Shown: positions 25,253-33,436 of the stretch, piece by piece
Layout of the letters: each line of letters opens with the position of its first letter
Numbering within the stretch: the first letter of the stretch is position 1
Assembly: GCF_025947185.1 (NCBI RefSeq)
Contig: NZ_CP110001.1
Location: forward strand, 620,001-684,000
DNA: 64,000 bases
Reading direction: 5' to 3'
From: Flavobacterium sp. N2038
GTDB lineage: Bacteria; Bacteroidota; Bacteroidia; Flavobacteriales; Flavobacteriaceae
The notes under the pieces: model-generated
Told to the model about the DNA's origin: nothing
Databases searched by the model: none
The model's input: only the letters and a program-made list of their open reading frames with translations
Position numbers and translations under genes: made by a program

Positions 25253-26545
25253 ATGAAAAAAATTACTCAAATGATCTGCGTTCTTTTGACAGTTACGAGT
25301 ATGAATGCTCAACAAGAGAAAGGAATTATGGGCTACACCAATTGGTTAAACAACTGGACTGAATTTAAGCCTAACAAAGTAGAGTATGGAGAAGCAAACC
25401 AAATTTTAGCAGGAAACATTTCTGTTAATACTAAATTGCTGAAGAGGAATGTTTATGTTTTGCAAGGAAACGTATATGTTACAAATAATGCCGTTTTAAC
25501 AATTGAACCAGGAACATTAATCATCGGTGATTTCGAAACAAAAGGAACATTGGTAGTTACAAAAGGTGCACAAATTGTTGCAGATGGTTTAGAGACGGAT
25601 CCAATCGTATTTACTTCAAACCGCAGCCAGAAAAAAGCTGGAGACTGGGGTGGAGTTGTACTTCTTGGAGATGCACCAATTAATAAATTCGGAAACGTTG
25701 GTTCTTATAACTTAGATCTTGATCCTACACTTACTACTTACGGTGGTGATAATGCAGCTGGAAATTCAGGAATTTTAAGATTTGTGAGAATCGAGTTTGC
25801 TGGAAAAAAAGTTAAAGGTCTAGATACTTTCAACGGGCTTACTGTAGCTGGTGTTGGTAGTAAGACTATCCTTGACAATGTAATGGTTAGCTACTCTGGT
25901 GGTGACTCATTTGCTTTCTTTGGAGGTGATGTAAACGCTTCTAAATTAGTTTCTTACAAGTCAATCAATGATGATTATAAATTTACTCAGGGAGTTCAGT
26001 GTCGTTTATTTAACTCTTTAGCAGTTAGATCATCTTACTTATCAAGTAACAAAGACGGTTCTCGTTGTATGGAAGTAAAATCTTACGAAAAGAAAAACGA
26101 AACAGATTTTACTAAAAAACAAACTCTTGTTGTTGCAACAAACATTACAATGCTAAATGACAGTGATAACATTAAAGCTGATATTCAGGCAGGTTTAGTT
26201 AAAGAAGCAATTTATGTTGCTGAAACGGCTTCTCTTGAAATGAAGCGTACTGTGATCTCTGGGTTTAATCCTGCTGTATTATTAGACAGTAAAACTGAGA
26301 TTAACGATGCCAATCTTAAAAAGATCAAATTTGAAGAAATGTATTTTAACCTATGTAATGGAAATATCTTTACAGAATACAATTCAAACAATGAAGATTT
26401 AGAGAGCTGGTATGGTAACAGCGTGTTTTTTAACGTTATGTCACAAAGTGATAACAAAGAAACATTTATTGATATTTACAATGCTAAAAAACCAGATTTC
26501 AGATTACAATTAGGAAAAATTACAGCGTCTAGCGGAAACAAATAG
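25253..26545 (+). CDS. Secreted beta-helix-like protein of the spr locus
   Basis: 430 residues with a signal peptide ('MICVLLTVTSMNAQ'). The mature protein shows stacked short beta strands typical of right-handed parallel beta helices: 'NVYVLQGNVYVTNNAVLTIE', 'GTLIIGDFETKGTLVVTKGA', 'DWGGVVLLGDAPINKFG'. The GDWGGVxLLG-type motif is common in extracellular Bacteroidota proteins. No sorting domain is evident at the C-terminus. Role unknown; its location in the gliding block suggests an envelope or surface function. Expression may be controlled by the hairpin just upstream. Confidence 0.75.
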   Translation: MKKITQMICVLLTVTSMNAQQEKGIMGYTNWLNNWTEFKPNKVEYGEANQILAGNISVNTKLLKRNVYVLQGNVYVTNNAVLTIEPGTLIIGDFETKGTLVVTKGAQIVADGLETDPIVFTSNRSQKKAGDWGGVVLLGDAPINKFGNVGSYNLDLDPTLTTYGGDNAAGNSGILRFVRIEFAGKKVKGLDTFNGLTVAGVGSKTILDNVMVSYSGGDSFAFFGGDVNASKLVSYKSINDDYKFTQGVQCRLFNSLAVRSSYLSSNKDGSRCMEVKSYEKKNETDFTKKQTLVVATNITMLNDSDNIKADIQAGLVKEAIYVAETASLEMKRTVISGFNPAVLLDSKTEINDANLKKIKFEEMYFNLCNGNIFTEYNSNNEDLESWYGNSVFFNVMSQSDNKETFIDIYNAKKPDFRLQLGKITASSGNK

Positions 26546-26643
26546 ATTATTTCGATTTTTATTTCAGCGTAAATTTTATTAATAAAGTCCCCAGACACAA
26601 TTTATGTGAGTCTCGTACAGGACCAAATAAAGATCAGAACATA

Positions 26644-27051
26644 ATGGCCCCAACTATAAAAAAATATTTTATTTATATTATATTTTTGGTTTCGCCTATA
26701 GCAATAAATGCACAGAATAAAACAGGAAAAACGACAGTTTCTCCAGATTCTTCATGCAAAGCAATGGCGTTTAGCAACAACCAAAATAACGATACAGCTG
26801 GTGTTTCTATCAGCAAATTAGATCATTCTAATCAGCCTATAGTAGGGCTATCCACCCCCGAGGATAGCCTTATTATCGCGACTGGTGATAAGAATGTATC
26901 TACAGAGTGTAACGAAAACCTAATACTTTCAGCAACTTATTCTGTTCTTGCAAAAGACATTATCGAGAACTACAAGTATGATTTTTCGGAAACATTTATT
27001 GATATTTTGTTTTTTGAAAATATAGATTTAGCAAGAACACGCACTATATGA
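26644..27051 (+). CDS. Small secreted protein translationally coupled to sprC
   Basis: 135 residues with a signal sequence ('YFIYIIFLVSPIAINAQ') and a Ser/Thr/Asn-rich mature part without a known motif; the C-terminal segment 'DFSETFIDILFFENIDLART' is hydrophobic or acidic. Its stop overlaps the sprC start (ATGA at 27048-27051), so the two are probably co-translated. I do not recognise a family. Confidence 0.62.
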   Translation: MAPTIKKYFIYIIFLVSPIAINAQNKTGKTTVSPDSSCKAMAFSNNQNNDTAGVSISKLDHSNQPIVGLSTPEDSLIIATGDKNVSTECNENLILSATYSVLAKDIIENYKYDFSETFIDILFFENIDLARTRTI

Positions 27052-28505
27052 TTCAGAAAACTACTTTGTCTTTTTCTAAAATTCTATTTCTATTTGGTAT
27101 AATTCTGTTTACTAAATCGAGCCTGCATGCGCAAACAAAATCAATTAGCCCTCAGCAATTGGGCTTTGACAGGATTTGTGCAGGCCCGGATGGAAACGAT
27201 TATACCGCTACTTTTACCTATGCCGGATTTCCGGCGGGAACGGTATTTGTTGTCGAACTTTCGACCAATAATTTTGCAACTGTTGTTACTACAAATACAA
27301 TAAGTGTTTCTGATCCTGCCGCTAATCAAAGAACGATCAACTTTTCTGTTCCTACAGATTTAGCGGGATCAGATAGTTATAGTCTTAGAGTTTCAACGAC
27401 TGGTTTTTCCAGCCCTAAGTTTGTTTCTTTTGGATTAAAGACTTCTTTCCCTATCTATTACAGAGCACATGACAGACAGTATACCATTAATAATTTTAAT
27501 GGTACAGCTACTTTTTGTGCGGGTGGTAGTTATTTGCTAAGTATTGATCCTGATTCAACAACACCACAAAATGATTCTCCTTTAAAGTTTAAATTTTTAA
27601 CTTATAACTGGTTTAAAGATAATGGGCCTGTGACTCCTCCAACTCTTGTTGCAGGAGCAACAGGACCAACTTATGCAGTAACTGCAGAGGGGGTTTATTA
27701 CGCAGAAACAAATTATGGTACTTGTACATCAGAATCGTATTCAAATCGTGTTACGGTTAGTTCTTCGGCTTCTGGTTCTGCAGTTACTATCAATTCAAAT
27801 TTAGGAAACCCATTTTGTTCTACTGGTACAGGAACTATTTTAACAGCAACAGACGGTAATAAGTTTTTGTGGAAAAAAAATGGTGTAAATGTTCCTGGTG
27901 GAACAACCCGCAGTATTACAACAAATGAGGCCGGAATTTACACTGTAGAAGTAGATTTTGGTGGTTGTGTATCTTCAGGTACAATTGATTTAAAAAGCAA
28001 TAGTTTTTCAGCTAGTATAGATGTCCCGGATACTAGTTCGATAGACGAAGGAGAAACTATTAATGTTTCTGTAACTACTGATGCTGTTAGCCCGACTTTT
28101 GAATGGTTTTTAAACGGAAATGCGATTGCAGGTGCAAACAGCAATTCGTATGTGGTAGCCGTACCAGGTAATTATAAAGCCAAAGTTTCTCAGGCAACAG
28201 GTTGTTTAAGTTCTAAAGAATTTGATTTTAAAGTTACAGGACCGACGCAGCCAACATCAGTAATTCAAAACATTATCAAGTTAAGCAGCCAGAATCCATA
28301 TTGGAACATTCCGGACGTTTATAAGAATGCAAACACCAAAGTAATAATAATAAGCTCCAATGGTGATAAAGTTTTAGATGTTGTCAATTATCAAGGTGAT
28401 TGGCCACAAAATGCAATTGATTTTAAAAATGTAAATCCAGTATATTACTATGTCATTCAAGCAGACACAGGTGAAAAAAAAGGATCAATAACTGTGATAA
28501 AATAA
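27048..28505 (+). CDS. sprC: Gliding motility protein SprC
   Basis: 485 residues with a signal peptide ('ILFLFGIILFTKSSLHAQ'). The body reads as several Ig/PKD-like beta-sandwich modules with repeated 'GVYYAETNYGTC' and 'AGIYTVEVDFGGC' strand patterns. The C-terminal 75 residues ('WNIPDVYKNANTKVIIISSN...YYYVIQADTGEKKGSITVIK') resemble the T9SS type B (CHU_C) sorting domain, so it is likely exported to the surface by T9SS. Identity rests on the gene order sprC-sprD-sprB-sprF known in Flavobacterium johnsoniae, where this operon supports SprB-dependent gliding. sprD follows after 1 base. Confidence 0.8.
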   Translation: MIQKTTLSFSKILFLFGIILFTKSSLHAQTKSISPQQLGFDRICAGPDGNDYTATFTYAGFPAGTVFVVELSTNNFATVVTTNTISVSDPAANQRTINFSVPTDLAGSDSYSLRVSTTGFSSPKFVSFGLKTSFPIYYRAHDRQYTINNFNGTATFCAGGSYLLSIDPDSTTPQNDSPLKFKFLTYNWFKDNGPVTPPTLVAGATGPTYAVTAEGVYYAETNYGTCTSESYSNRVTVSSSASGSAVTINSNLGNPFCSTGTGTILTATDGNKFLWKKNGVNVPGGTTRSITTNEAGIYTVEVDFGGCVSSGTIDLKSNSFSASIDVPDTSSIDEGETINVSVTTDAVSPTFEWFLNGNAIAGANSNSYVVAVPGNYKAKVSQATGCLSSKEFDFKVTGPTQPTSVIQNIIKLSSQNPYWNIPDVYKNANTKVIIISSNGDKVLDVVNYQGDWPQNAIDFKNVNPVYYYVIQADTGEKKGSITVIK

Positions 28506-28506
28506 T

Positions 28507-31500
28507 ATGAAGAAAATCCTACTATTCATAACTTTATTTTACGGTTTTTCAAATGTACTCTATTCCCAGGATCAAACTGAGAATGGAGTTGTTTCGTTTT
28601 CATTACCTATAAGAAATTCATTAAAGTTTAATCGATATTTAATTAATCCTGCATTTAGTTTTGTCAGAGAAACAAATGCCTATGCAAGTTTCTACAACAA
28701 AAGACAATGGGTACAGTTTGAGAACGCTCCACAAACGTATTTAGTAAATTACTCAGGTCGTTTTAGAGAAAACGAGGCATTTGCATTTGGTTTATTTCAA
28801 CAGAATTATGGTTTAATGACTGTTTTTGGCGGAATCGGAAATTTTGCTCACAATATCGTTTTGCAGGAAGACAGTAATTTAACTTTTGGTGTAAATGTCG
28901 GAGTTTATCAAAGCGGTCTTAACAAAGGAAAAATTGTATCTGATGATACAGAAATTTTGAATGGAGACTATCCCTCAAATACTTTACTTACTGTTAATCC
29001 GGGTATTAATTACGGAACTGCTTTTCTGGATTTTGGTTTATCGGTAAACAATTTGATTCTTTACAATTTTGGTTCAGGTGTAGTAAAAGAGGATCCGGAA
29101 AGAGCAATCGAATTGCACGCAATGTACACTGGATATATTGATACTTACGGTTTCTTTGACAGAAGTAAATTTTCAGGTATTATAAAAACCGAAATTAAAA
29201 AAGACAAAACAGTTATTTCCGGACTTGGTATGCTGACCTTACAACAAGGAATCTGGGCACAGGCAGGTTATAATACTTTATATGGAGTTTCGGCAGGTTT
29301 AGGGGTAAATATTTCACCTAGTATTGCTATCGAATATAATTATGAAAGAGGAATGGGGAATTTTACAAACATGGGAGGTTCTCATGAGTTTGCAATTGCC
29401 TACAGATTTAAAAATAAAAATTACTATTACGGAGATGAAGAAGAAGGTTCTATAATAGATCCTGCTAAAGCAAAACCTGTAATGGCTAAAAAGACAGCGA
29501 GCACTCAGGTAACCAGAGTAGATGGTGGTGAGAAAGCGAGATTGGCTGCAGAAGCAAAAGCAATAGCCGATGCAGAAGCAAAACAAGCACGATTAGCAGC
29601 TGCCGAAAAAGTTAAAGCTGATGCCGAAGCTGCAAGACTAAAATTAGTAGCAGATAATAAAGCAAAAGCTGATGCTGCTGAGGCTCAAAAATTAAAATTA
29701 GCCGCAGATGCAAAAGCTAAAGTTGATGCTGCTGAGAGCGAAAAATTAAAACTTGCTGCTGATGCAAAAGCCAAAGCCGATGCCGCCGCTGCTGCAAGAG
29801 CGCAAACAGCCACTACAAACAGAGCTATTGGTGCAGAGCAAAAAACACAAGCACAATTAGCTGCAGATAAAGTGAGAGCAGATGCTGAGGCACGCAGAAT
29901 AAAATTAGCTGCAGATAATAAAGCAAGAGTTGATGCTGCTGCTGCTGCAAGAGCACAAGCAGTTGCAAACAAACCGACAGCAACACCAGAACAAAAAGCA
30001 CAGGCACAATTAGCTGCTGATAAAGTTAAAGCCGATGCTGAGGCTCAAAAATTAAAATTAGCTGCAGACGCCAAAGCCAAAGCCGATGCTGAAGCAACAA
30101 AAGCACAAGCAGCCGCAAACAAACCTGCAGCAGCACCACAAAAAACACAAGCGCAATTAGCAGCAGAAAAAGCGAAAGCCGATGCTGAAGCAGTTGCAAA
30201 AGCAAAATTAGCTGCAGATACAAAAGCCAAAGCCGACGCCGAAGCATTGAAAGTGAAGTTAGCTGCCGATGCGAAAGCAAAAGCTGATGCTGCCGAAGCG
30301 AAGAGAAAAGCAGATGTTAAAGCAAAAGCTGAAGCTGCAGATTTACAATCAATATTAGCTGCAGATGCAAAAGCAAAAGCAGATTCAGATGCGTATCAGG
30401 CTAAACTAGCTGCAGAAGCTAAATTAAAAGCTGCCACAACTGCAAAAACGAAAGCGAATATAGATGCAGCCAACAAAGCAAAATTAGCAGCTGACGCGAA
30501 AGCTAAAGCGGCAGAAGAAGCTGCCTTAAAAGAGAAATTAGCTGCAGATGCAAAAGCAAAAGCAGATGCAGAAGCAAGACAAGCTCTTATAGCTGCAGAA
30601 GCATTAAAAACAAAACAAGCTGCTGAGGCAAAAGTAAAAGCAGAAGAAGATGCACGTCAGGCTAAGCTTGCTGCAGATGCTAAAGCCAAAGCCGATGCAG
30701 AAGCATTGCAAGCTAAACTTGTTGCCGATGCCAAAGCAAAAGCAGATGCTGAAGCGCTTAAAGTGAAACAAGCTGCTGAGGCAAAAGCGAAAGCGGATGC
30801 AGATGCAATTCAGGCAAAATTAGCAGCGGATGCAAAAGCCAAAGCGGATGCAGAAGCATTGCAGGCAAAACTTGTTGCTGATGCCAAAGCCAAAGCAGAT
30901 GCTCAGGTATTACAGGCAAAACAAGCTGCTGAGGCAAAAGTAAAAGCAGAAGAAGATGCACGTCAGGCTAAACTAGCAGCAGATGCCAAAGCTAAAGCCG
31001 ATGCAGAAGCACTTCAGGCGAAACAAGCTGCAGATGCAAAAGCCAAAGCGGATGCAGAGGCATTACAAGCGAAATTAGCTGCCGACGCTAAAGCGAAAGC
31101 AGATGCGGAAGCATTACAGGCAAAATTAGCTGCAGATGCCAAAGCAAAAGCAGATATGGAAGCGCTTCAAGCAAAATTAATTGCTGACGCAAGAGTAAAA
31201 GCCGATGCAGAAGCAACTGCAAAAGCGAAAGCCGATGCAGAAGCAAAACAATTACAGTTAGCTGAAGAAGCGCGTCAGGCGAAATTAGCTGCTGATGCTA
31301 AAGCTAAAGCCGATGCCGAAGCATTACAAGCAAAATTAGCTGCAGACGCTAAAGCGAAAGCTGATGCAGACGCACTTAAAATAAAAGAAGCTCAGGAAGC
31401 AAAAGCAAAAGTTGAAGAAGAGGCTCGTCAGGCGAAATTAGCTGCGGACGCCAAAGCCAAAGCAGACGCCGAAGCATTACAAGCAAAATTAGCTGCAGAC

Positions 31501-33312
31501 GCTAAAGCGAAAGCTGATGCAGAAGCACTTAAAATAAAAGAAGCTCAGGAAGCAAAAGCAAAAGTTGAAGAAGAAGCTCGTCAGGCGAAATTAGCTGCTG
31601 ATGCCAAAGCCAAAGCAGACGCCGAAGCATTACAAGTAAAATTAGCTGCAGACGCCAAAGCGAAAGCCGATGCAGAAGCACTTAAAATAAAAGAAGCACA
31701 GGAAGCAAAAGCAAAAGTTGAAGAAGAGGCTCGTCAGGCGAAATTAGCTGCAGATGCTAAAACCAAAGCAGACGCCGAAGCATTACAAGCTAAACTTGCA
31801 GCTGATGCAAAAGCTAAAGCGGATATGCAAGCATTACAAGCGCAATTACTTGCAGATGCAAAAGTAAAAGCCGATGCTGAAGCTACTGCAAAAGCAAAAG
31901 CCGATGCCGAAGCCAAACAATTACAACTAGCTGAAGAAGCTCGTCAGGCAAAATTAGCTGCTGATGCCAAAGCCAAAGCAGACGCCGAAGCATTACAAGC
32001 AAAACAAGTAGCTGATGCCAAAGCGAAAGCAGATGCTGATGCGCTTAAAGCAAAATTAGCTGCCGATGCAAAAGCTAAAGCAGATGCAGAAGCATTGCAG
32101 GCAAGACAAGCAGCAGAAGAAAAAGCCAAAGCCGACGCTGATGCGCTTAAAGCAAAATTAGCTGCCGATGCAAAAGCTAAAGCAGATGCAGAAGCATTAC
32201 AGGCAAAATTAGCTGCAGATGCCAAAGCCAAAGCAGACGCCGAAGCATTACAAGCAAAATTAGCTGCAGACGCTAAAGTAAAAGCAGATGAAGAAGCTCG
32301 TCAGGCGAAATTAACAGCTGATGCCAAAGCCAAAGCAGATGCAGAAGCATTACAAGCGAGACTTGCAGAAGAAGCGGAGTTAAAAGCAAAATTAGCAGCT
32401 GATGCAGCTGCGGTTGCTGCAGCAAAAGCGGCTTCAGCGCCAAAAGACGATACAGCAAAAGCAATTGATAATTTAACGCTGTCTATAGAAAATGCAGGTA
32501 AAACACAAAAAGATTTATTAGCACAGTTTAACACAACAGTAGCAAATAAACAAAGAGACTTGAATGACTTGAGAGAAGAGAATGATTTAAGTGAAAAAGG
32601 GATCTACAAAGAACCAAAACCATTTAAAAGTGTAGCGGCAGAGAATAGTCAGTTAGAGGCTCTAAAAGCACAACTTGCGGAGGCAAATAAAAATCAGAAA
32701 GATGAAATTGCCAGATTGACAAACCTGTATAATGAAAGACTTAAAAAGGTTCCTAATAAAAATGATGCTGTAAACAGAGCTTATCTTGAAAAGATAAATG
32801 AATTGAAAGCAGCTCAGTTAAAAATGGAAGAAGACAGTGCAACATTACTTTCGAATTTAGAGCGTATTAAAACTGAAACTGAAATCGAGAAAAAACGTAG
32901 AATTAAGCGTGCTGCTTACGAAAACGATCAGGGAAGATACAATCAGGATGTTGCAGCTCTTAAACGTATTAAGGAAACAACAAAATTAAGCAGTACACCG
33001 CTAGTAGCAGCAGATTTTGATTTTGGTGAAGACCAGTCAAATATGCAGATTATCAAGAATATTAAAAATTCTGAAAATGGGTACTATATGATTGTTGCAG
33101 TACACAGCAGTGTTGAAAAGAGAGATGAATTCCTGAAAAAAGCGGTAGCCGCAGGACGATCAGATGTTAATTTCTTTTACAATGTAACAACAAGTAAATA
33201 TTATATCTACTACGAAAAATTCGATGGTTTGCAGGAAGCAACAAAAGCATTGGAGGCAAAAGGGAATAAGCCATACAACGGTAAAATGGCCATCGTAAAA
33301 GTGGAGAATTAA
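28507..33312 (+). CDS. sprD: Gliding motility protein SprD (PorP/SprF-like barrel plus Ala/Lys repeat rod)
   Basis: 1601 residues. After the signal peptide (cleavage near 'YSQDQ') residues about 25-330 form a PorP/SprF-like outer-membrane barrel module ('NRYLINPAFSFVRETNAYAS', 'VGVYQSGLNKGK', 'FAIAYRFKNKN'). Residues about 341-1308 are a low-complexity helical region built on a 17-residue unit (AKLAADAKAKADAEALQ), in part ordered into 51-residue higher repeats with KIKEAQEAKAKVEEEARQ inserts. A second helical segment follows (about 1310-1500), then a C-terminal SPOR-like end ('NGYYMIVAVHSSVEKRDEFL'). It is thought to assist SprB function; the repeat rod resembles the TolA spanning helix in composition only. 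It is followed by a hairpin and sprB. Confidence 0.85.
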   Translation: MKKILLFITLFYGFSNVLYSQDQTENGVVSFSLPIRNSLKFNRYLINPAFSFVRETNAYASFYNKRQWVQFENAPQTYLVNYSGRFRENEAFAFGLFQQNYGLMTVFGGIGNFAHNIVLQEDSNLTFGVNVGVYQSGLNKGKIVSDDTEILNGDYPSNTLLTVNPGINYGTAFLDFGLSVNNLILYNFGSGVVKEDPERAIELHAMYTGYIDTYGFFDRSKFSGIIKTEIKKDKTVISGLGMLTLQQGIWAQAGYNTLYGVSAGLGVNISPSIAIEYNYERGMGNFTNMGGSHEFAIAYRFKNKNYYYGDEEEGSIIDPAKAKPVMAKKTASTQVTRVDGGEKARLAAEAKAIADAEAKQARLAAAEKVKADAEAARLKLVADNKAKADAAEAQKLKLAADAKAKVDAAESEKLKLAADAKAKADAAAAARAQTATTNRAIGAEQKTQAQLAADKVRADAEARRIKLAADNKARVDAAAAARAQAVANKPTATPEQKAQAQLAADKVKADAEAQKLKLAADAKAKADAEATKAQAAANKPAAAPQKTQAQLAAEKAKADAEAVAKAKLAADTKAKADAEALKVKLAADAKAKADAAEAKRKADVKAKAEAADLQSILAADAKAKADSDAYQAKLAAEAKLKAATTAKTKANIDAANKAKLAADAKAKAAEEAALKEKLAADAKAKADAEARQALIAAEALKTKQAAEAKVKAEEDARQAKLAADAKAKADAEALQAKLVADAKAKADAEALKVKQAAEAKAKADADAIQAKLAADAKAKADAEALQAKLVADAKAKADAQVLQAKQAAEAKVKAEEDARQAKLAADAKAKADAEALQAKQAADAKAKADAEALQAKLAADAKAKADAEALQAKLAADAKAKADMEALQAKLIADARVKADAEATAKAKADAEAKQLQLAEEARQAKLAADAKAKADAEALQAKLAADAKAKADADALKIKEAQEAKAKVEEEARQAKLAADAKAKADAEALQAKLAADAKAKADAEALKIKEAQEAKAKVEEEARQAKLAADAKAKADAEALQVKLAADAKAKADAEALKIKEAQEAKAKVEEEARQAKLAADAKTKADAEALQAKLAADAKAKADMQALQAQLLADAKVKADAEATAKAKADAEAKQLQLAEEARQAKLAADAKAKADAEALQAKQVADAKAKADADALKAKLAADAKAKADAEALQARQAAEEKAKADADALKAKLAADAKAKADAEALQAKLAADAKAKADAEALQAKLAADAKVKADEEARQAKLTADAKAKADAEALQARLAEEAELKAKLAADAAAVAAAKAASAPKDDTAKAIDNLTLSIENAGKTQKDLLAQFNTTVANKQRDLNDLREENDLSEKGIYKEPKPFKSVAAENSQLEALKAQLAEANKNQKDEIARLTNLYNERLKKVPNKNDAVNRAYLEKINELKAAQLKMEEDSATLLSNLERIKTETEIEKKRRIKRAAYENDQGRYNQDVAALKRIKETTKLSSTPLVAADFDFGEDQSNMQIIKNIKNSENGYYMIVAVHSSVEKRDEFLKKAVAAGRSDVNFFYNVTTSKYYIYYEKFDGLQEATKALEAKGNKPYNGKMAIVKVEN
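29530..32430 (+). repeat. SprD 51-bp coding repeat array
   Basis: About 2.9 kb of tandem, diverged 51-bp units coding for 17 residues. Nearly identical blocks recur, e.g. around 31370-31760 (three copies of a 153-bp unit) and the matching pair at about 31200-31330 and 31860-31990. All frames are stop-poor, which produces many false antisense frames. Confidence 0.9.
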
Positions 33313-33334
33313 TAGAATATAATTTAGAATGCTC

Positions 33335-33359
33335 GTCCTTCTTAAAAACTAAGAAGGAC
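33335..33359 (+). other. Intercistronic hairpin between sprD and sprB
   Basis: Perfect 10-bp arms GTCCTTCTTA (33335-33344) and TAAGAAGGAC (33350-33359) around a 5-base loop. It is followed only by 'ATTTATAATAAAG', without a good T tract, so it is more like an mRNA stability or partial-attenuation element than a full terminator. Confidence 0.7.
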
Positions 33360-33436
33360 ATTTATAATAAAGTTTTAGAACGCTATAGTTTGTTTTTTAA
33401 TGCCCCTTGGAAAATAAACGAAAAGCCCAAAACAAA

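Noticed and set aside
29314..32534. Many long antisense frames across the sprD repeat
   Set aside because: They result from the stop-poor Ala/Lys-rich repeat; their products are low-complexity (Ala/Ser/Phe or Leu-rich) and have no start context.
33407..33436. TTG at 33407 as the sprB start
   Set aside because: It gives a hydrophilic extension ahead of a standard signal peptide; the ATGs at 33437 and 33446 fit better.
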